From contig WPIO01000059.1 of NCBI GenBank assembly GCA_009760855.2, positions 1,197,501-1,210,000 of the forward strand: a DNA stretch of 12,500 bases, read 5' to 3'. The position numbers and the translations under genes were made by a program. Below, piece by piece: positions 7,560 through 12,500 of this stretch. The DNA comes from Cristatella mucedo (Eukaryota > Bryozoa > Phylactolaemata > Cristatellidae). Below the pieces are notes generated by a model that was not told the origin of the DNA, ran no database searches, and worked only from the letters and a program-made list of their open reading frames with translations. The first letter of the stretch is position 1; the number at the start of each line of letters is the position of its first letter.

Positions 7560-8470
7560 AGCTACGCCGGAGGGGCGTGGCGCCGGAGAACTGCATACGC
7601 AGCGCACTCTCAGACGCCTCTCGAAAGCCGGGGGGGGGTGAGGTCTTGCCATGTCGCAGCCTTACTTTCTGGTCATAAATGCGACGCACGGAGCAAGCCT
7701 GTCGCCGCCATGTATTTCGTTCGTCTGTCAGTGCGCTGCAGCGGGCGAGGCAGCGTCGTAACCTCGGTTACATTGCCACGGTCACGTGCCGGCCGGCGAG
7801 GGGAGGCCCGCAGAAACGGCAGGGTCGACATACCGCGGCGCCCTGTGCGCACTGCCGCCGTTTCCGGTGACAGAAAGCTCGCCTGCTCGAGCGCCGCCGA
7901 GAGAGTGCCAGAGAGTCGCGCCAGAACTTTTCGGAGTATTCTTTTCGTCTGCGCTCGCGGGCCGCCACTGCGACCCGCATTAGCGGCTGCGGTCCTCGCG
8001 GCGGCCAGTCGATCACGCGACGTAAGTATCGCCGCCCGCAGCGGCGAGGCCGGGGCTCAGCGAGCGAGCGAGCGAGGCTGCTTCGTAGCGGCAGACATGC
8101 AGACGAAATGCCGGACGGTCGTCTTTCGGCTGCCCGCGCGCACTCTCGGCGAGGCCGACGCGCGTTCGTCTGCCGTCGGGCAAAGCTGGAAAGGATGTGG
8201 CTGAGTTGAGTTGAGAGTGCAGGCGATCTCGACGCCTCCGCGCCTGCGCGGGGGGGGGGGGGGGAGAAAGGGCCCGCTCGCGTCAGCTGGCGCCCCGCTC
8301 TGGCCGCCGCGGCGTCGGTCAGCTCAGCCGCATCTACCCGCGGCGGCAGGCTGCGCGCACTTCTTGATCGGCCGAATTCTTTGGGGCAGCAGCGACTGCG
8401 TGCCAACTGGTCCGATGCGACCGTCGGACGCTTCCGGCGACACCATACGCTTCGCCACCAAACGGCATCC
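7560..8470. promoter_or_regulatory. CpG-rich block, possible promoter and first exon
   Basis: About 900 bases with many CpG dinucleotides and frequent CGCG and GCGGC words, clearly denser than the flanks, with a 15-base G run at 8250-8264. A strong 5' splice-site match, GTAAGTAT, lies at 8022-8029. Long frames on both strands (7638-8204 plus, 7768-8406 minus) are Arg/Ala-rich in overlapping phases, as GC-rich non-coding DNA gives, so I do not call them genes. The block could be a promoter with a non-coding first exon reading right. No acceptor or coding exon is identified to the right within the window. Confidence 0.4.
8022..8029 (+). other. Candidate 5' splice donor (GTAAGTAT)
   Basis: GTAAGTAT matches the extended metazoan donor consensus at every base after the cut; the exon side (GCGAC) is weak. 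Its place inside the CpG-rich block makes a first-exon donor plausible, but one 8-base match is not proof. Confidence 0.3.
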
Positions 8471-8482
8471 CTTATGGATGCC

Positions 8483-8484
<2 letters not shown>

Positions 8485-8535
<51 letters not shown>
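8485..8535. repeat. (CT)n microsatellite, about 25 units
   Basis: An uninterrupted CT dinucleotide tract of 51 bases followed by a short pyrimidine-rich stretch (CCCTTTCTCC). It forms the right edge of the CpG-rich block. Confidence 0.98.
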
Positions 8536-8538
<3 letters not shown>

Positions 8539-8674
8539 TTCTCCATCCCTCTGCCGCCAGCTCCCTCAGTTACCGCGGCAGCGGTGTTCGCACGGGGTTG
8601 CCGGTTGTTGCCGGGTGGTTGCCGCAACAACCCACCAGCTGCTCGCACGTTGACCCGTTAGTTCGCCTGGCTAG

Positions 8675-8712
8675 CGGCGGCAGCAGCAGCAGCAGTAGCA
8701 GCGAGCAGCAGA
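8675..8712. repeat. Imperfect (GCA)n tract
   Basis: GCGGCGGCAGCAGCAGCAGC followed by GTAGCAGCGAGCAGCAG-like sequence. Frames through it are poly-Ser or poly-Leu; there is no supported gene here. Confidence 0.9.
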
Positions 8713-8796
8713 CCCACCCTACAGCTCGCACTCTCAGCAGCAGTGCGGCTGTGTCCTGAAGACCAATGTTTGCTTTGTCGCAGTAACGATAATAGC

Positions 8797-8862
8797 AAGG
8801 CATTTTTATAATATTTTTTATATTTTTATAGCGCCCTCGGAGGATCGAATCTCTTTCAAGAG
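8797..8862 (-). repeat. LINE A-like 3' tail remnant
   Basis: The segment 8829-8862 (ATAGCGCCCTC, then ATCGAATCTCTTTC, then AGAGGC) resembles the end of the LINE A 3' UTR at 2344-2385 and 3197-3235. It is preceded by T-rich sequence in place of the (AAT)n tail. The rest of the LINE 3' UTR is not recognisable to the right. It may be a very short truncated copy, or another element sharing the same 3' tail. Confidence 0.5.
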
Positions 8863-8878
8863 GCACGTGTACACGTGC
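8863..8878. repeat. 16-bp perfect palindrome containing two CACGTG E-boxes
   Basis: GCACGTGTACACGTGC is its own reverse complement and holds two CACGTG motifs, the core site for bHLH factors, 8 bases apart. It directly abuts the LINE-tail-like remnant. Function is unknown. Confidence 0.6.
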
Positions 8879-9502
8879 GTGCGTGCCGCAAAGAAAGTGC
8901 TGCTCCCTGCCGCCCCCTATACGGTCGAGCTTGCCCATTTGTGATAGTTTGCTAGCTTGCACCACAGCTAGCACCACCCAACACCGCAGGTCCTTCCTTG
9001 GCTTAGATATGACGATCGCTTCTGGGCTCTTTGACCAGGGGGCGCCTGCCTCTGCTGAGCATAGATATACCGACCCAGATAGCATCCCGGGGATGTACTC
9101 CGGCTCTCAGGAGAAGGCTCTGAGCTGGGGTTGTGGTCCTCGAACATCCACGTGTGGCCGGATGGATGGATATGTATCCCTGCTGTTATGACAGCTGCCT
9201 TTTTCGACGGCCGCTCCTCGTCGAGCTCCTAATTAGAAGGATATCAACTTTTTATAATGCGATATTAAAGGTGAACCGCTGGGGCCTGCCCGTGTTTGTT
9301 CACTCTACCGCAGACAGGTCCCCCTTTGGGCTCAGAGCTATGCTTTGCAATCTTTGGCTGGGAGCAGCCTGACAGCAAGCAGCAGCCTGACAGCAGTCGA
9401 GTCGCAATCATCGAGAGGCGCATATGTTGCTGCTGCTGACGTGTCTGCATGATCAAAGGAAGGAAGGCACTTGGGCTGCCGGCAGCCCAGCCAGAGGCGT
9501 TG
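8879..9502. other. Non-coding sequence, nothing recognised
   Basis: Mixed sequence with no supported gene. A GCAGCCTGACAGCA-like word is repeated around 9364-9395. The TTTTTATAATGCGATATTAA stretch at about 9249-9268 is AT-rich but not linked to any gene. Confidence 0.35.
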
Positions 9503-9580
9503 GACGGCAGTCCCGCGTGCATTCTTGGAAGCTGCCTGACGGCAGTCCTGTGTGCATTCTTGGGATTCTTGGAAGCTGCC
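9503..9580. repeat. Two-unit tandem duplication (35 and 43 bases)
   Basis: GACGGCAGTCC begins both units (9503 and 9538), and both end in TTGGAAGCTGCC. The second unit carries an internal duplication of about 8 bases (ATTCTTGG). This looks like recent local slippage or duplication in non-coding sequence. Confidence 0.85.
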
Positions 9581-9858
9581 GGAGTGCGTTCAACTCGCGC
9601 TAAGCCTCCGTTCTCTTGTACATGTCATTGAGCCGAGCCGGCGAGGAGCGATGGCTGGCTGGCTGAGTCTTTCCGGTAACTGGCCTAAATAGTGCGACAG
9701 GCAGCCCGAGCCTCGCTGCCGGCGGCCGGCAGCAGACTAGGCAGCTGAGAGCAGCTTTTGAGCCCTGCCCGAGCTGTGGGAGGCGGCAGTGTGTCAGCTC
9801 TGCTTATCAACCTGTTGCCGTCCATACGGACAGCAAGTGACATCCGTGTGGGCAGATG
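9581..9858. other. Non-coding sequence, nothing recognised
   Basis: GC-rich sequence with short GGCT and CGGC repeats (9651-9665, 9716-9735). No gene or element identified. Confidence 0.35.
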
Positions 9859-9890
9859 GATTGATTGACTGACCGACTGACCGACCGAGC
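9859..9890. repeat. Tetranucleotide repeat, GAYY type, 8 units
   Basis: GATT, GATT, GACT, GACC, GACT, GACC, GACC, GAGC run in exact 4-base register, an imperfect tetranucleotide microsatellite directly before a 15-bp triplication. Confidence 0.85.
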
Positions 9891-9891
9891 T

Positions 9892-9936
9892 GCGAGTCTC
9901 GATGATGCGAGTCTCGATGATGCGAGTCTCGATGAT
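9892..9936. repeat. Three perfect tandem copies of a 15-bp unit
   Basis: GCGAGTCTCGATGAT occurs three times head to tail at 9892, 9907 and 9922 with no mismatch. Since 15 is divisible by 3, it stays in frame (Asp-Asp-Ala-Ser-Leu on one strand), but no gene is supported here. Confidence 0.95.
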
Positions 9937-10154
9937 GCTTCTCTGCCGATTTGCATTGGGCAGTTGCAGCAGTGCAGCCGGTCCAAACCTCAGCTGACCT
10001 TTGGCTGGGGCCAAAGGCTGACAGCGAGGCTCTGGCAACCCCCTCCCGTGCATTGCTTCTTTACCCTCTCGTCTCGTCGGTGCCGTTGCGGCCAGCACGT
10101 GTCCGCTGTCCCAAACGCCGTCGGACTGAGTGTTCTGCAGTCACCAGCCGTCGG
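9937..10154. other. Non-coding sequence, nothing recognised
   Basis: Mixed GC-rich sequence before the LINE B copy. Short overlapping frames occur on both strands without recognisable motifs. Confidence 0.35.
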
Positions 10155-10633
10155 ATGTCGCAGGCGCTGACCCACGAGGTCAAGGCCGCGACTTGGCTCC
10201 TTCGTACCTAGCTGAACTGCTGCACCGGTTTCAGCCTGTTCGCGCCCTCAGGTCCTGTGTGGACAATACATTAGCTGTCCCGTTCCTCTGCTTAAAGACC
10301 GTTGGCGACAGAAGCTTTAGCTCTGCAGGTCCTAGACTGTGGAACTCGCTTCCACAATTCTTACCCAACGACAACTACTCTCCAACTGCCGACTATGGCT
10401 CATCCTTTTCAGCGGTCGTGAGCTGCTACTTCCATGCTACTCACTACCTCAGCTGCTCTCCTGACTCTGCCATGCTTCCCACTTTCTCTTTGTTACGTGA
10501 GACGAAGTCTGTTTGGCTACCGAGTGTGTACCGAAAGCCGCTTAGGCTGTGAGTGCACTGTACAAAACTCTCTTGGGTAACACCCACATGGTCTTTATAA
10601 CTTTGTGGAGTTACAGACGGAGATACATTACAG
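10155..10633 (+). mobile_element. LINE B fragment (L2/CR1-like), 5'-truncated
   Basis: Starts near the L-T-H motif of the reverse transcriptase C-terminal region (L-A-P-S-Y-L-A-E-L-L, then R-A-L-R-S) and continues through L-K-T-V-G-D-R-S-F-S and G-P-R-L-W-N-S-L-P to the 3' UTR. It ends with a single short ATACATTACA tail near 10633. A frameshift lies between the L-T-H part and the L-A-P-S-Y part. A one-base insertion (TGTTTGG, against TGTTGG in the copy at 5850) takes the downstream frame to a different stop at 10550-10552. It is a dead copy, close in sequence to the one at 5850. Confidence 0.85.
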
Positions 10634-10952
10634 GCAGCAAACGATAGATTAGCCCCTTTGATGACCACTTGCTAACCGCTCAGAGGCTGGAGGTTAATGA
10701 AGATGTGGTGCATTGGTCGATCGCCTCAGTACCAAATCATAGCTCAAGCCAGGAGATAGGCTGCGGCACCAGTGCTGTCCTGCTGCCTGCCTAGTCAGCT
10801 GCTTTGACTCCAAGGGTGAGGGCATGCACACGGTGCCGCCTGCTGGCCAAACTCTTGCCATTGCACCAAAGACTTGATTCTAATATAGCTGGTAGGATTG
10901 CATGCACCATCATCTGCAGCCGCTACCTCGTGTTCGTGTGAGCCTACCTCCC
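10634..10952. other. Non-coding sequence, nothing recognised
   Basis: About 320 bases after the LINE B copy with no supported gene, RNA or repeat. Confidence 0.35.
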
Positions 10953-11036
10953 TGGCGGCAGCAGCAGCAGTAGCAGCAGCAGCTGCTACTGCAGCAGAGG
11001 CTGCAGCTGTGGCAGCAGCAGCAGCAGTGGCAGGTG
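10953..11036. repeat. Imperfect (GCA)n tract with an internal hairpin
   Basis: GCA-rich sequence interrupted by GTA, GCT and GGC triplets. It includes an 11-bp perfect inverted repeat, GCAGTAGCAGC (10967-10977) and its complement (10982-10992), with a 4-base loop. Frames through it are poly-Ala on both strands; the minus-strand frame (10795-11121) has no other recognisable part, so no gene is called. Confidence 0.85.
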
Positions 11037-11531
<495 letters not shown>

Positions 11532-11545
11532 GGGAGAGAGAGGCA

Positions 11546-12009
11546 GCAAAAGGATGCATGAGTGGGTGGAGACAGACATGCAATCATGCAGAGGTTGAGA
11601 CTCAGACAGAGGTGCAGCCAGCGTACCGGCCTGCAGGGGCTGGGCTTGCCTGAAGAATGTGGATACATGAAAATAAAAGATGTAGATGCGCTGGAGCATC
11701 ATCGATCCAGCCACTACTTTCGTGTGCTCTAGTTGCTGCCGAGGCAGCATAAAAAGCAGGCAAATCATTGCTGCTCGGAGCCTCGTGCTGCACCGCAAGC
11801 AGGTAGTTGGTTACACATTATGAAAGGGGCACCGATCGCCAAGGCAACTGTTGGCTGCACATCCCTGACCGCGTGTCGGTGGCAGATTCCTTAGTATGTA
11901 GTAGAGACAGGAAGCAGACGGTAACTCCGAATGGACGGCATGGTCAGAGCATGTCCACATGACCTCTTAGCATAGGTACCAAATCCTAAGAACCTTATAC
12001 TCTGCGGTT
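11546..12009. other. Non-coding sequence, nothing recognised
   Basis: About 460 bases of mixed sequence between the AG tract and the minus-strand LINE B copy. AATAAA-like words near 11672 are not attached to any gene. Confidence 0.35.
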
Positions 12010-12500
12010 CCTAATGTAACGTCATGTAATGTATCTCCATCTGTAACTCCACAAAGCCTCAAAGACTCTGCAAGTGTTACGCAGGAGAGTTTTGTATGAG
12101 GTACTCACAGCCTAAGCCGCTTTCGGTACACATTCGGTTGCCAAGAGACCTCGGCTCCTGCAGCAAAGTGAGAATCATAGCTGAGTCAGGAGAGCAGTTG
12201 TGGTAGTGAGTGGCATGGAAGTAGCAGCCCAGGACCCTGGCATAGGATGTGCCATAGTCAGCAACAGGAAAGTAGTTGTCGCTGCATAAGAACTGTGGAA
12301 GTGAGTTCCACAGTCTAGGACCTGCAGAGAAAAGCTGTCGCCAACGGTCTTCAAGCATTCAACAGCTAATTGATTTCCATGCAAGACCTGAGGGCACGAG
12401 GACGCTGAAACTGGTGCAGCACTTCAGCTAGGTGTGAAGGAGCCAAGCCGTGGAAGGCCTTGTGGGTCAGCGTAAGAACTCTGCCTTGTATCCGTTGATT
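12010..12500 (-). mobile_element. LINE B copy (L2/CR1-like), continues off the right edge
   Basis: On the minus strand this runs from the reverse transcriptase C-terminal region (R-V-L-T-L-T-H-K-A-F-H-G-L-A-P-S, near 12480-12430) through G-P-R-L-W-N-S-L-P to TAA at 12077-12079. A 3' UTR and a decayed TAATGTAA-type tail follow at about 12010-12030. An in-frame TAG after R-A-L-R-S, and a small deletion before S-A-G-P-R-L-W-N that changes the frame, show it is dead. It is more diverged from the copies at 5850 and 10155 than these are from each other. The 5' part lies beyond base 12500. Confidence 0.85.

Noticed and set aside
7638-8406. Two long overlapping frames on opposite strands in the CpG-rich block
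   Set aside because: Arg/Ala/Ser-rich composition in several phases is what GC-rich DNA yields by chance; no motif or start context supports either.

Overview
The window looks like genomic DNA of an invertebrate animal; I cannot name the species. Three things point there: a copper amine oxidase of the animal (AOC3-like) type with an AATAAA poly(A) signal, 5'-truncated non-LTR retrotransposons of the L2/CR1 kind, and tRNA-like Pol III (SINE-type) elements with microsatellites. There is no bacterial operon structure, phage, IS element or CRISPR array.

Layout. Bases 1-2052 hold the only host protein gene I can support. It is a copper amine oxidase whose frame is open from the first base, so its start lies off the left edge. 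All catalytic and copper-binding residues are present. A poly(A) signal follows at 2219. Bases 2309-4575 hold two same-orientation (minus) copies of one LINE family, here 'LINE A', with an (ATT)n 3' tail. The first is only the 3' end; the second keeps a reverse transcriptase frame of about 390 codons. Between them is about 0.5 kb of unrecognised sequence. Bases 4580-5500 contain a 28-bp minisatellite and a GC-rich block, followed by AT-rich low-complexity DNA to 5655. Bases 5656-6219 are two pieces of a second family, 'LINE B', head to head. Bases 6303-6486 are a tRNA-derived element with A box, B box and T-run terminator, and a second decayed tRNA-like element lies on the minus strand at 6893-6985.

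Bases 7560-8470 are strongly CpG-rich and contain a good splice-donor match at 8022. This could be the promoter and first exon of a gene lying to the right, but no coding exon is visible. From 8485 to the end the DNA is repeats and unrecognised sequence: (CT)25, GCA-rich tracts, small tandem repeats, a LINE A-like tail remnant, two more LINE B copies (plus at 10155-10633, minus at 12010-12500), and a pure (AG)63 tract at 11403-11528.

How it works together: the amine oxidase would oxidatively deaminate primary amines, probably outside the cell. The rest is mostly retrotransposon debris and simple repeats. I see no multi-gene system. The most interesting points are the open, cysteine-containing C-terminal extension shared by LINE B copies, the compact Pol III unit at 6303-6486, the CpG-rich block with a splice donor, and the RG-rich end of the amine oxidase.
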